Below are positions 17,323 through 23,545 of a stretch of DNA of 44,461 bases, in pieces; position 1 is the first letter of the stretch, and every line of letters begins with the position of its first letter. Position numbers and translations under genes: made by a program. Below the pieces are notes generated by a model. That model ran no database searches. It had not been told where the DNA came from and saw nothing but the letters and a program-made list of their open reading frames with translations. The DNA is from a virus: IMG/VR virus record IMGVR_UViG_3300033153_002359, positions 1 to 44,461 of that record; one strand, written 5' to 3'.

Positions 17323-17548
17323 CTTCAAGCGTGTCGAGAATATACCGAGTTTGAGGCCATTCTTTTGCGTCTCTATGCAATTCAGAATGACACGACACAC
17401 ACATGGGCATTGTTGCTAAATCGCTTGCCTTGCCACCCATGCTCCCCATTCTGTCAACTGCAATAATATGATGAGGTATGGTTTCAGGATTACCACAATG
17501 GCAACACGATAATGTGCGAACAAATGCAAGATATTTTTTATTTTTCAC
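17288..17548 (-). CDS. YbcO/DUF968-like HNH nuclease
   Basis: About 86 residues from GTG 17548, which overlaps the preceding TGA (GTGA). Cysteine/histidine frame: SCCHCGNP, HHIIAVD, then MCVSCHSELHRD, the zinc and metal-binding signature of small phage HNH nucleases such as YbcO. These sit in nin regions and act in recombination or DNA processing. It lies between a mini zinc protein and a PD-(D/E)XK nuclease in one operon. Confidence 0.65.
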   Translation of the reverse strand: MKNKKYLAFVRTLSCCHCGNPETIPHHIIAVDRMGSMGGKASDLATMPMCVSCHSELHRDAKEWPQTRYILDTLEDAYRQGVLEIV

Positions 17549-17649
17549 GCCCAAACCCCGATAGCATCAGACTTAACTTCTTTCCCGAGACAATCACCCA
17601 TGAAAAGATTATCACCACATTCTCTGAGTTTACAAAGTTTATTTTTCAT
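17545..17649 (-). CDS. Mini protein with cysteines
   Basis: A 34-residue frame with three cysteines (KLCKLREC and GDC). Both ends overlap neighbours by four bases (ATGA upstream, GTGA downstream), the strongest argument that it is translated. It resembles the tiny zinc proteins found between phage recombination genes. Function unknown. Confidence 0.45.
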   Translation of the reverse strand: MKNKLCKLRECGDNLFMGDCLGKEVKSDAIGVWA

Positions 17650-18176
17650 ATTTTATATCCGAGTTCTCTTAATTGAACAAAGTTTACTGCTTGATGGTTG
17701 CAAGTCCACTTAGGGCAACATTTTTCAAACTCACATCTTGCTAGGGCTGCGGATATTTTATCAGCGTGGTATCCTAAACTTGTGTGCTGGTTGTGTAAAT
17801 TTATAAAAGCGCGCCATTTACCCTCACGGCGTACCCACCCTACCCCGACAAAACCAGACTTATTGTCTTTTGGTATTTTCTTCATGTTCTGCATGTTGCA
17901 AGCGTGTGTTACATGCCTAATGTTAGACCACTTATTGCTTTTAGTTTTCTTGTGATCCATTACATATTCAGGGAAATAGCCCTCAACATAAAGATGCGCG
18001 AGTCGATGGGCTAGGTACGTCTTGCCGTCGATGCCGATCTGCCGATACCCCTCCGCGTTTAGACATCCAGCGACTTTGCCAATGTGTACGTTGGACGTTG
18101 GACGCACCAACCATGTAAAAGCACCAGTTTTAGGGTCGTATTTTAGTAAGTCTTTGAGTCTTGCTTGAGTAAGCAT
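17646..18176 (-). CDS. HNH homing endonuclease with AP2-like domain
   Basis: A 176-residue protein. The N-terminus (MLTQARLKDLLKYDPKTGAFTW) is typical of phage HNH endonucleases; the catalytic region is VMDHKK ... HVTHACNMQN around residues 80-105 (H, N, N). An AP2-like DNA-binding segment follows (GFVGVGWVRREGKW ... SLGYHADKISAALAR). It is a clear paralog of the gene at 26426. These free-standing selfish endonucleases spread between phage genomes. It overlaps the mini gene downstream. Confidence 0.85.
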   Translation of the reverse strand: MLTQARLKDLLKYDPKTGAFTWLVRPTSNVHIGKVAGCLNAEGYRQIGIDGKTYLAHRLAHLYVEGYFPEYVMDHKKTKSNKWSNIRHVTHACNMQNMKKIPKDNKSGFVGVGWVRREGKWRAFINLHNQHTSLGYHADKISAALARCEFEKCCPKWTCNHQAVNFVQLRELGYKI

Positions 18177-18212
18177 AATAAACCTCCGTTTAAGGTTTCG
18201 TTAAAGAAGGGA

Positions 18213-18263
18213 GGTGGCAAGCAAGTAACGAGCTTGCGGTTCGGATTCGATGTCCTAGCCACT
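18213..18263 (-). other. Structured three-stem element upstream of HNH gene
   Basis: On the minus strand AGTGGC pairs with GCCAC(C) around a 3-bp hairpin with a seven-base loop (GGA/TCC) and a 6-bp hairpin (GCAAGC/GCTTGC). It lies 36 bases before the HNH start. An element of the same plan but different sequence sits before the HNH remnant (19238-19290), so the structure seems conserved by compensating changes. Confidence 0.4.
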
Positions 18264-18281
18264 CAAAATATTTTAACAAAT

Positions 18282-18845
18282 TTACACTACAGTCGCAAGA
18301 GGTTGGCCATACAAATTGCCTACATAGCCACCAACTTGCTTATTGTATCCTAGGCAATCGCATTTAAACGCCAGATCAAGACAATTCATGTACCTACTGC
18401 ATTGTCCATCACTGTGGCACACTCCATCTATGCGGTTCTGGTAAGCCTTATATTTTCTACAGAGGTAATATTCTCGATTATATTCGTTGTGATATTGCAC
18501 CTTATTAAACTTCTTTATGTAAGCATCATCTCTTCTGCTATTAGATGCAGATTGCTTACACTGTTTGCTGTAGTATTTTCTGGCGTCGCTTAACCCTCTT
18601 GCAAACTCTTTTCCACAACCACAGGCGCATGTGATGATTTCTTTAGCTCGGAGCTTGGCAGCGCATTTAGAGCAACGCCTGGCATCACCATTCTTTAATC
18701 TCGACAGCATGACAGTTTGCTTATGTCCACACTTACAGATACACTTGCACATCGTCGATCCTGTATGCCGATAAGGCTTGGCATGGCCTATTATTTCCCA
18801 ATCGTTAAAAATGTTACCTATTTCGTATTGTAGTCGTTTTTTCAT
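18282..18845 (-). CDS. Zinc-ribbon-rich putative DNA-binding protein
   Basis: A 187-residue basic protein. Cysteine groups CKCICKCG and CSKC (residues 33-62) then CACGCGKEF with YYSKQC (residues 74-95), and CRKYKAYQNRIDGVC ... CDCLG at the end. The second group is the zinc finger common in phage HNH-associated proteins. No HNH triad is visible, so it may be a DNA-binding accessory or a decayed endonuclease. It is coupled to the XRE gene upstream (four-base overlap). Confidence 0.55.
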   Translation of the reverse strand: MKKRLQYEIGNIFNDWEIIGHAKPYRHTGSTMCKCICKCGHKQTVMLSRLKNGDARRCSKCAAKLRAKEIITCACGCGKEFARGLSDARKYYSKQCKQSASNSRRDDAYIKKFNKVQYHNEYNREYYLCRKYKAYQNRIDGVCHSDGQCSRYMNCLDLAFKCDCLGYNKQVGGYVGNLYGQPLATVV

Positions 18846-19117
18846 TTATATGCCTGTCTGATTCTATGGTTTATATCGGCGTGTTTCCCATCAGCCATAA
18901 CTTCAACAAACTGCATCAAACGCATGGCTGGAGTTGAAGGTAGCCTTTTGCCCTGCTCCCATTTTGCTATTGTGCTTTTTTCAACAAAGAATAAATCACC
19001 AAACTCCTCTTGATTCAGACAGAGCTTGTCACGAATGGATTTTATTTCAAGAGGGGAATATGAGAAGAACCCTTGCTTTAGGACGGTGGACACTAGTTTT
19101 GTAGTTGCCATTGTCAT
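18842..19117 (-). CDS. XRE-family transcription regulator
   Basis: A 91-residue protein with a helix-turn-helix of the Cro/CI type: RDKLCLNQEEFGDLFFVEKSTIAKWEQGKRLPS spans residues 30-60. The arrangement of a leading variable 25 residues and the WEQGKR-P motif fits the YgiT/MqsA-type or phage nin-region HTH proteins. It starts in an ATGA overlap with the HNH remnant. It probably controls local phage transcription. Confidence 0.75.
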   Translation of the reverse strand: MTMATTKLVSTVLKQGFFSYSPLEIKSIRDKLCLNQEEFGDLFFVEKSTIAKWEQGKRLPSTPAMRLMQFVEVMADGKHADINHRIRQAYK

Positions 19118-19197
19118 ACCTTATACCCCAGCCACATTTCAACGCCACTGGCAGGGTTGTATTTTAGTACTTCTTGGAGTCTTTTTTGAGTCAACAT
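19114..19197 (-). pseudogene. Internally deleted remnant of HNH-AP2 endonuclease
   Basis: A 27-codon frame: it begins MLTQKRLQEVLKYNPASG, matching the first residues of the two intact HNH paralogs (MLTQ-RLK-LLKYDP-TG), and ends LGYKV, matching their last residues (LGYNV, LGYKI). The whole catalytic and AP2 part has been deleted in frame. Its TGA still overlaps the XRE start. Confidence 0.7.
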
Positions 19198-19237
19198 CTT
19201 TGAATCCTCCAAACAGGATAAACGCTTTAATGAATCC

Positions 19238-19290
19238 AGTGGCAGACGAGGTGCGTTTGGGAACCTCGTCAGGTAATGAGCCTTGCCACT
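19238..19290 (-). other. Structured three-stem element upstream of HNH remnant
   Basis: Minus strand: AGTGGCA pairs with TGCCACT; inside are AGG/CCT with a seven-base loop and ACGAGGT/ACCTCGT with a ten-base loop. Forty bases before the remnant start. Same layout as 18213-18263. The rest of 19198-19338 holds no supported gene. Confidence 0.42.
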
Positions 19291-19338
19291 TTCTAAGACT
19301 TAATACTACACTATTGGCAGGAGTAATCAAGAAGAACT

Positions 19339-19794
19339 TTACAAATCTTCCAAGGGTTGTTCGTCTGGAAACCGCAAATCGACTCGACCAGAATAATTTT
19401 TCCTCACTCCTTCAAGATAGCGTGTAAATTGCTCAGAACTAAATAATGACGTAACAGGGAAAAATAACATTGCTTCCAGTTTATGCTCGTAAGGGAGTAT
19501 GTCAATATGTCTAGCGCACAGGTCATTGTACTCTTCGTCAACACCACGAATAATGTTCAACCCTATATGCAATTTACATAAACATTTAACCTCTGTTTCG
19601 TGATACTCTTTTTCCTTCTTCGCCACCTCTGAGTACCATGCGTGGCTTATGGCGTTTTGCGGTAATGTTCTGGATTTGACATACTTCTTTATATCGCAGA
19701 CATAATTGCAATCTAGTTCCAGCGTTGCGGTAAGGATAGCGGTAATATTTTCTATTGCCTGGTGGTCACGTATGATAATTCGCTGTTTTTTCAT
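19339..19794 (-). CDS. ninB: NinB-like recombination protein
   Basis: A 151-residue protein. The segment KSRTLPQNAISHAWYSEVAKK (residues 41-61) is the characteristic NinB pattern (R-S/T-L-x-QNA ... W). NinB binds single-stranded DNA and helps phage recombination. The ATG lies two bases after the attI-like copy 2 on the transcribed strand, so array 2 feeds straight into this gene. The other members of the downstream cluster (HNH, YbcO-like, PD-(D/E)XK) also fit a nin-like module. Confidence 0.72.
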   Translation of the reverse strand: MKKQRIIIRDHQAIENITAILTATLELDCNYVCDIKKYVKSRTLPQNAISHAWYSEVAKKEKEYHETEVKCLCKLHIGLNIIRGVDEEYNDLCARHIDILPYEHKLEAMLFFPVTSLFSSEQFTRYLEGVRKNYSGRVDLRFPDEQPLEDL

Positions 19795-19796
19795 AT

Positions 19797-19860
19797 ATTT
19801 TCCATGATATCAAGAAATCCAGCAGCGGTCATGGAAAGTTTCCCATGTATTTACAATGTT
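19797..19860 (+). repeat. attI-like element, copy 2 (head of array 2)
   Basis: Identical over 64 bases to copy 1. It ends ACAATGTT, and the cassette 5 start follows (TTAGGTG). It separates the ninB start from the cassette array, so the second array is inserted between two phage operon segments. Confidence 0.76.
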
Positions 19861-20017
19861 AGGTGTCTAAAGCATTATTAAGGCGTTTCGCTTCTGCCAC
19901 CGCCCTTGCTTTGTTTTTGTGCCGAGAAACCATCTTTGATATGGTTATCCCATTCTGGTTTAACAAGGCCACGCCCCATCCATTTATGTACATTGCTTCG
20001 TATCGCTCCACAATCAC
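19859..20017 (-). CDS. Cassette 5 gene, small basic protein
   Basis: A 52-residue frame from GTG 20017, overlapping the upstream TGA by four bases. Sequence VERYEAMYINGWGVALLNQNGI followed by a basic Ala-rich helix. TAA is formed by the cassette boundary core. A competing longer frame (19878-20075) on the same strand lacks this fit at both ends, so I prefer this one. Confidence 0.5.
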   Translation of the reverse strand: MIVERYEAMYINGWGVALLNQNGITISKMVSRHKNKARAVAEAKRLNNALDT

Positions 20018-20187
20018 AACTCCTCAAAAACGAAATTATCATGGCCACATTTTTCGCACATAATGTTGTCAGCATTTACAGCACGATTATCAAGCCATGA
20101 GTCTTGCAGAGAATATTCATGGTATTGTATTTCTCCGCACTCTTCACATTCAAATTGTATTGCCCTTTCAGCTTCAACAGTCATCAT
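20014..20187 (-). CDS. Cassette 5 zinc-ribbon protein
   Basis: About 57 residues from the tandem ATGs at 20187/20184 (MMTVEAERAIQF). CEECGEIQYH and CEKCGHDNF make a four-cysteine zinc ribbon. The core GTTAGGTGAG supplies AGGTGAG as ribosome site. The open frame extends upstream into attC E (CLNLLLGE). Confidence 0.58.
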   Translation of the reverse strand: MMTVEAERAIQFECEECGEIQYHEYSLQDSWLDNRAVNADNIMCEKCGHDNFVFEEL

Positions 20188-20190
20188 CTC

Positions 20191-20311
20191 ACCTAACAAT
20201 AAATTCAAGCAGACCTGCTACTCGCGCTATTTATCGTGCTATTTGTTAATTATTTAACCCAATAAGCTTATGTGCCATGGGTTGGCAGGCAGCTTAATTA
20301 GGGCGTTATAT
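20191..20311 (+). repeat. attC-like site E (cassette 5)
   Basis: Inverse core ACCTAAC, core GTTATAT. CACCTAAC complements the cassette 5 start GTTAGGTG exactly. Arms TTCAAGCAGACCTGC and TTAAGCTGCCTGC pair with extra left-arm bases. Confidence 0.84.
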
Positions 20312-20587
20312 GCCAGAAGGTTCATTTGGCAAACACCACCATAAATTTCCATTTTTAATAGCTGTTTCAATATTCCAGCCATTAATTTTAAAATCTAAAG
20401 AAAAGTGGTATTTATTAAAAACAAAAGACCCATAAGAATCGTACCCGCCAAATAAATAATATTCATCAGCTACTTTTGGGGGTTCAAGTTCAAACCGTTT
20501 CCAATCACATATAACAAAACGTTCAACGCCGACCTGCGAGAACGTGCTTTCTGTCGGGGCTGTTTCTGTTCCTTTGTTTTCGGTCAT
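20306..20587 (-). CDS. Cassette 6 gene whose N-terminus is encoded in attC F
   Basis: A 93-residue protein. The ATG at 20587 has AAGGAAAG upstream and lies in the loop of attC F; about 26 residues (to VERFVICDW) come from the attC right up to and across the inverse core. No in-frame start exists within the cassette proper. The remainder is aromatic-rich (YYLFGGYDSYGSF). Its TAA is made by the core GTTATAT. Function unknown. Confidence 0.6.
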   Translation of the reverse strand: MTENKGTETAPTESTFSQVGVERFVICDWKRFELEPPKVADEYYLFGGYDSYGSFVFNKYHFSLDFKINGWNIETAIKNGNLWWCLPNEPSGI

Positions 20588-20634
20588 ATTCTTTCCTTAT
20601 CTGGTAGGCAGGCGGGTTAACTCAAGCGTTATGC
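20509..20634 (+). repeat. attC-like site F (cassette 6)
   Basis: Inverse core ATATAAC, core GTTATGC. Left arm TTCAACGCCGACCTGC pairs with TTAACCCGCCTGC after removing C, G and A. CATATAAC complements the cassette start GTTATATG. The site contains a start codon and ribosome site for the minus-strand gene. Confidence 0.86.
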
Positions 20635-20835
20635 CCCAAATTCTCTAATTCGTAAATCAAGGACAGTTTCATCAACTTCTATCCAATAAAAAAAGTCATT
20701 CGGTGTAACAATGGCTAATCTTTTTGCCTTTTTGGCCTTATTATCACCATGCTTGGAAACTGCTGTTAAATATTTTTCATGGAGCTTAGCGTAAGGGCTA
20801 CCAGCGATACCACCCCAATTTATCTTATTTGCCAT
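20629..20835 (-). CDS. Cassette 7 gene, small basic protein
   Basis: About 68 residues from ATG 20835 (MANKINWGG), with GGAGG a little far upstream; an alternative ATG at 20859 is supplied by the recombination core GTTATG. Basic middle (KHGDNKAKKAKR). TAA formed by the boundary core. Family not recognised. Confidence 0.55.
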   Translation of the reverse strand: MANKINWGGIAGSPYAKLHEKYLTAVSKHGDNKAKKAKRLAIVTPNDFFYWIEVDETVLDLRIREFGA

Positions 20836-20855
20836 TATTTTCCGTGCCTCCAAAG

Positions 20856-20975
20856 GCATAACCAGTCATTACAAGGGAATAAAACCTCGTGCTTTCCGTT
20901 GCTCTGGCTAGTTTTGTGTTTAATTTAATCTTGATAAATCCAGTTGGTTTTATCCCCTGAATTTAAGCGTTATGT
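20856..20975 (+). repeat. attC-like site G (cassette 7)
   Basis: Inverse core GCATAAC, core GTTATGT. Arms TTACAAGGGAATAAAACC and TTCAGGGGATAAAACC pair with two extra left-arm bases. GGCATAAC complements the cassette start GTTATGCC. Belongs with site H to an ATAAAACC subfamily. Confidence 0.82.
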
Positions 20976-21266
20976 GGTAATTAACTTCACCAGTGTGTCT
21001 CTGTATGCAGTTAGGTAAAACTTTTGATCTTTAATTAAATCCCCATTTTCCATCTCAATGGTAAGCTCTGTTTTATCATACCCAGCAGGAACAAGCTGAG
21101 AAGCAACTGAGATTAGTTTGTTAAATTTAATTGGATCTATAAACTTATCAATATCCCCATTGTCATCATCACCCATCTCTTCATTTATCAATTCAGATTC
21201 AGACCAGTGGACAAACACTTTTTTTATTACCATGCCATTAGGCATTGTAATCTTTTCATCACTCAT
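20970..21266 (-). CDS. Cassette 8 gene, acidic protein of unknown function
   Basis: About 98 residues from ATG 21266 (MSDEKITM); the core-derived ATG at 21278 is in the same frame. Acidic centre (EEMGDDDNGDIDKF) and mixed alpha/beta ending. TAA lies on the cassette boundary. The frame stays open back through attC H. Confidence 0.55.
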   Translation of the reverse strand: MSDEKITMPNGMVIKKVFVHWSESELINEEMGDDDNGDIDKFIDPIKFNKLISVASQLVPAGYDKTELTIEMENGDLIKDQKFYLTAYRDTLVKLITT

Positions 21267-21274
21267 AGTTTTCC

Positions 21275-21395
21275 ACATAACAATACGTTCCAGCGGAATA
21301 AAACCTCGCGCTTCCTTTCGTATTGCCTCCTTTTTAGTTTAATTTATCTTTGCTTAGTTCAAGTTGGTTTTATCCTCTGATCTAAGTCGTTAGCT
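21275..21395 (+). repeat. attC-like site H (cassette 8)
   Basis: Inverse core ACATAAC, core GTTAGCT; CCACATAAC complements the cassette 8 start GTTATGTGG. Arms share GGAATAAAACC / GGATAAAACC. Carries AAGGAGG on the minus strand. Confidence 0.82.
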
Positions 21396-21583
21396 TACTC
21401 ACCCAAAACAGAATAAAGCTCTGCCAATTTAGGGCTTATTTTGTAAGTTGCCTTTAGCGAATACTGTCCTCTCCCTGTCGTTGTGTCTATTGCTATAAAA
21501 GCGTCTTCAAGCTCTTTTCGCAAAACATATCGTTCATCGTCATCTAAAACAATTTGTTGTGTCTTCTTAGTTATTTTAATCAT
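21395..21583 (-). CDS. Cassette 9 gene, small unknown protein
   Basis: A 62-residue protein from ATG 21583 (MIKITKKTQQ), preceded by GAGGAG placed at the end of the upstream gene. Hydrophilic alpha/beta. It is the second gene of cassette 9, and its stop lies five bases inside the boundary. Confidence 0.55.
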   Translation of the reverse strand: MIKITKKTQQIVLDDDERYVLRKELEDAFIAIDTTTGRGQYSLKATYKISPKLAELYSVLGE

Positions 21584-21584
21584 G

Positions 21585-21791
21585 CTAAAATTCCTCCTCA
21601 TAAATACAGCTTTTACATTGAGCCAATCTATTCCCCATCCCCTTGTCGATTAGAGTCAGTGGGTACTCACCACACTCGGGGCAAACTAATTCTGGAGATA
21701 CTGGTTTGGTGGTTGCAATTACTTTTTTAGCTCTATCACAACCCATCATTCTATCACAAAACTCCACTAATTTTATACCTTCCGCACTCAT
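21585..21791 (-). CDS. Cassette 9 zinc-ribbon protein
   Basis: A 68-residue protein: VCPECGEYP and QCKSC near residues 36-63 form a C2-C2 zinc ribbon; CDRMMGC earlier adds two cysteines. First gene of cassette 9, starting 23 bases from the attC I inverse core. Probably nucleic-acid or protein binding. Confidence 0.58.
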   Translation of the reverse strand: MSAEGIKLVEFCDRMMGCDRAKKVIATTKPVSPELVCPECGEYPLTLIDKGMGNRLAQCKSCIYEEEF

Positions 21792-21814
21792 GTAATTTTC
21801 TCGCTAGATCGACC

Positions 21815-21939
21815 CGCTAACAAGGTCACTCAACGCCGACCCACGAGCTCGTCCGATTTTTAGGAGCTCCAACGAGCTCACAGTTTGTTTTAGTTTCTGA
21901 GCTCCATCCTTGGTGGGCGGGTTAGCTCAGGCGTTGGGT
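21815..21939 (+). repeat. attC-like site I (cassette 9)
   Basis: Inverse core CGCTAAC, core GTTGGGT. Left arm ACTCAACGCCGACCCAC pairs with CTAACCCGCCCAC after extra bases. GCTAAC complements the cassette start GTTAGC. On the minus strand a 25-codon GTG frame starts in its loop (21881 to 21804). Confidence 0.83.
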
Positions 21940-21947
21940 GGCGCGAA

Positions 21948-22253
21948 TTACCAACTTGCATGGACTTCATGAACTGACTCAATTCCATCATATTCATCAA
22001 ACTCAAAATCAATACCGTCTGGTATTTCAACTATCCGCAATTCGGCCAAAGAAGCTGTGCTTTCTTTAAGCCCAACTTTCTCAACTGCTGCGATCAATCG
22101 TTCGTCATAACGGTAGGCCATATAATCATTGCTCTCTATTCCCATGTCTTCATTTTCCATGAATCCATGACCGTCCCAATCAATTCCAAGTTCTTTAAAT
22201 ACAGCCTTGGTTAATCCAAAGCCCCCGAAACATTTATTAAGTAAAATCTTCAT
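21948..22253 (-). CDS. Cassette 10 gene, widespread phage hypothetical family
   Basis: A 101-residue protein from ATG 22253 (MKILLNKCFGGFGLT) with GGAGG nine bases upstream. It belongs to a common bacterial and phage family starting K-I-x-I/L-N-x-CYGGFGLS and ending VEIPD ... EYDGIE ... W; all parts are present. The function of the family is not known to me. This is a good example of a phage-type gene carried as a cassette. Confidence 0.72.
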   Translation of the reverse strand: MKILLNKCFGGFGLTKAVFKELGIDWDGHGFMENEDMGIESNDYMAYRYDERLIAAVEKVGLKESTASLAELRIVEIPDGIDFEFDEYDGIESVHEVHASW

Positions 22254-22277
22254 GATGTTAACCTCCGTGGCGCAGCA

Positions 22278-22400
22278 TCCCAACAAGTCAATTAAGCGCG
22301 ACTTGCGAGCAGCTGCGATTTTTCGGTGGTTTATCAGCCACCTTTATTCTGTTTTAGCTGCTTGCCATTCTGGTTGGCGTGAAATTAAATTGAGTATTGG
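22278..22400 (+). repeat. attC-like site J, degenerate right core
   Basis: Inverse core TCCCAAC matches the cassette start GTTGGGT in six of seven positions. The right arm is decayed: the expected GTTRRRY core reads GTATTGG, and the end of the next gene lies in it. Cassettes 10 and 11 are probably fused in practice. Confidence 0.6.
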
Positions 22401-22741
22401 CAGAACATAAACTTGTCTGCCTCAACCCTAACGCAAATTGTCCCGGCGAAACTGTCTCCGCTCATGCCTCCGTCAGTTGTTTGGTTTATGTAAACATGGG
22501 TCATGTTTTTAAAGTCTTCGTCAAGCAATGTCCCAACTGGCATATCAACAAAACAAAAGTCATAGTTCCCACCTTCTTCATCAAGGTAGCCCTCAAGCTC
22601 TTCTACAAAGGCGTCACCCTTTAATTCTTTGATTTTGTCAATTACTTCTTGCCTGTTATTCGCTTGGGAATCATAAAACTCGTCCATAGCCTCAAACGCT
22701 TCCTGAGCTTCTTGGTCTGTCACTTGGTCACATCTTTCCAT
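22385..22741 (-). CDS. Cassette 11 gene, acidic protein of unknown function
   Basis: A 118-residue acidic protein with GAGGG before its ATG. Segments EAMDEFYDSQAN and LEGYLDEEGGNYDFCFVDMPVG; no recognised family. Its stop at 22385 lies inside the decayed right half of attC J, so the gene end was fused to the site. Confidence 0.55.
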   Translation of the reverse strand: MERCDQVTDQEAQEAFEAMDEFYDSQANNRQEVIDKIKELKGDAFVEELEGYLDEEGGNYDFCFVDMPVGTLLDEDFKNMTHVYINQTTDGGMSGDSFAGTICVRVEADKFMFCQYSI

Positions 22742-22779
22742 GTAATACCCTCACGGTATAAAGTTTTTAGGCACAAGCC

Positions 22780-22914
22780 ACCCAACAATTCGTTCAAGCA
22801 GACCTCAAACACGCGACATTTCTCGAAATTGCTGTGGTTATTAGTTTATTGTAATTTCTTCTTTTTTGCCTACTTTCCAGTGTGTCTGAGGCGGCTTAAC
22901 TTTCAACGTTCTAT
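22780..22914 (+). repeat. attC-like site K (cassette 11)
   Basis: Inverse core ACCCAAC, core GTTCTAT. Left arm TTCAAGCAGACCTCAAACAC pairs with TTAAGCCGCCTCAGACAC, two substitutions and two extra bases. Longest of the sites at about 135 bases. Confidence 0.83.
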
Positions 22915-23126
22915 TCATTGAGATTCGATATTAAATCTTCTAATAATCCATGATCAAAAATTAACTCAAGGGCAATTAAGTGGGCAATGTGGCCTTTTGT
23001 TTCTTTTCGGCCTTCCACCCCACCTTCAATCTTTCCAACCATCGGCTGGGTCATACCCAACAAGTCAGCCATTTGTTTTTGAGTAACGCCAAGCTGTTGC
23101 CTGGCCTCTTTGATTGTGGAAGCCAC
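22911..23126 (-). CDS. Cassette 12 XRE-family repressor
   Basis: A 71-residue protein from GTG 23126. HTH at residues 3-35 (STIKEARQQLGVTQKQMADLLGMTQPMVGKIE), a compact Cro/CI-type fold. Its TAG is made by the boundary core GTTCTAT. It is the second gene of a two-gene unit behind a strong promoter with a palindromic operator (23438-23449), so autoregulation is likely. Confidence 0.78.
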   Translation of the reverse strand: MASTIKEARQQLGVTQKQMADLLGMTQPMVGKIEGGVEGRKETKGHIAHLIALELIFDHGLLEDLISNLNE

Positions 23127-23128
23127 TA

Positions 23129-23374
23129 TTAAGCATCAATCCAAAAATAGTAGAGATCCGTTGAAATGTCATTTGATCCATGATTAGCCATAATCTCAGC
23201 ACAAGCCATAAAATCATCATCTGAAATGGTATCTGTATCAATATCATTATTTGCACAATACAAGCACAAGTTGTCAAAATAGTATCCAATGTCTCTATTT
23301 CTGTTGTGCAATTTAATTGCTGAGTCATTGTCTTGATTGTTTGAGAAGTTTAATTTTTCGCTTAAAATTTTCAT
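23129..23374 (-). CDS. Cassette 12 gene paired with XRE repressor
   Basis: An 81-residue acidic protein with GGAGAAAG upstream. Sequence rich in Asn/Asp, with DTDTISDDDFMACAEIM and a C-terminal LYYFWIDA. Two bases separate it from the repressor start. The pairing of a small protein with an XRE regulator recalls toxin-antitoxin modules, but no toxin fold is recognised. Confidence 0.58.
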   Translation of the reverse strand: MKILSEKLNFSNNQDNDSAIKLHNRNRDIGYYFDNLCLYCANNDIDTDTISDDDFMACAEIMANHGSNDISTDLYYFWIDA

Positions 23375-23422
23375 TGTCTTTCTCCGTTTAGGTTTGCCTG
23401 TTTCCCTCTTGTTTATATATAC

Positions 23423-23451
23423 ACTATATATCCATTGGACATAGATGTCAA
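23423..23451 (-). promoter_or_regulatory. Promoter and operator of cassette 12 genes
   Basis: On the minus strand TTGACA (23451-23446), a 17-base spacer and TATAGT (23428-23423). The perfect palindrome GACATAGATGTC (23438-23449) overlaps the -35 box, and a TATATA-CAC-TATATA repeat covers the -10. This is the expected architecture of an XRE-controlled promoter. It would also drive array 2 and the nin-like genes downstream. Confidence 0.72.
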
Positions 23452-23496
23452 TAGGGTCAGGCCATAAAATTAAAGAAAGTTGAAATAAAACACGGA

Positions 23497-23540
23497 ATAG
23501 AACAAATCACTCAACCCGACGCAAACCACGCGCGTTCAGT
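23497..23540 (+). repeat. attC-like site L, truncated (end of array 2)
   Basis: Inverse core ATAGAAC complements the cassette 12 start GTTCTAT. Only the left arm (CTCAACCCGACGC) remains before phage gene 23546-24013 begins; the right half and core are missing. Cassette 12 would therefore be immobile. Confidence 0.62.
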
Positions 23541-23545
23541 TCCTC

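Noticed and set aside
17063-17419. 118-codon plus-strand frame
   Set aside because: Shadow of the nuclease genes on the minus strand, which have catalytic motifs and overlaps.
19238-19290. Hammerhead ribozyme (CTGACGA is present)
   Set aside because: The required GAAA after stem II and the cleavage-site geometry are absent.
19026-19427. 133-codon plus-strand frame over the XRE and NinB ends
   Set aside because: Antisense to two supported genes, no ribosome site, no family resemblance.
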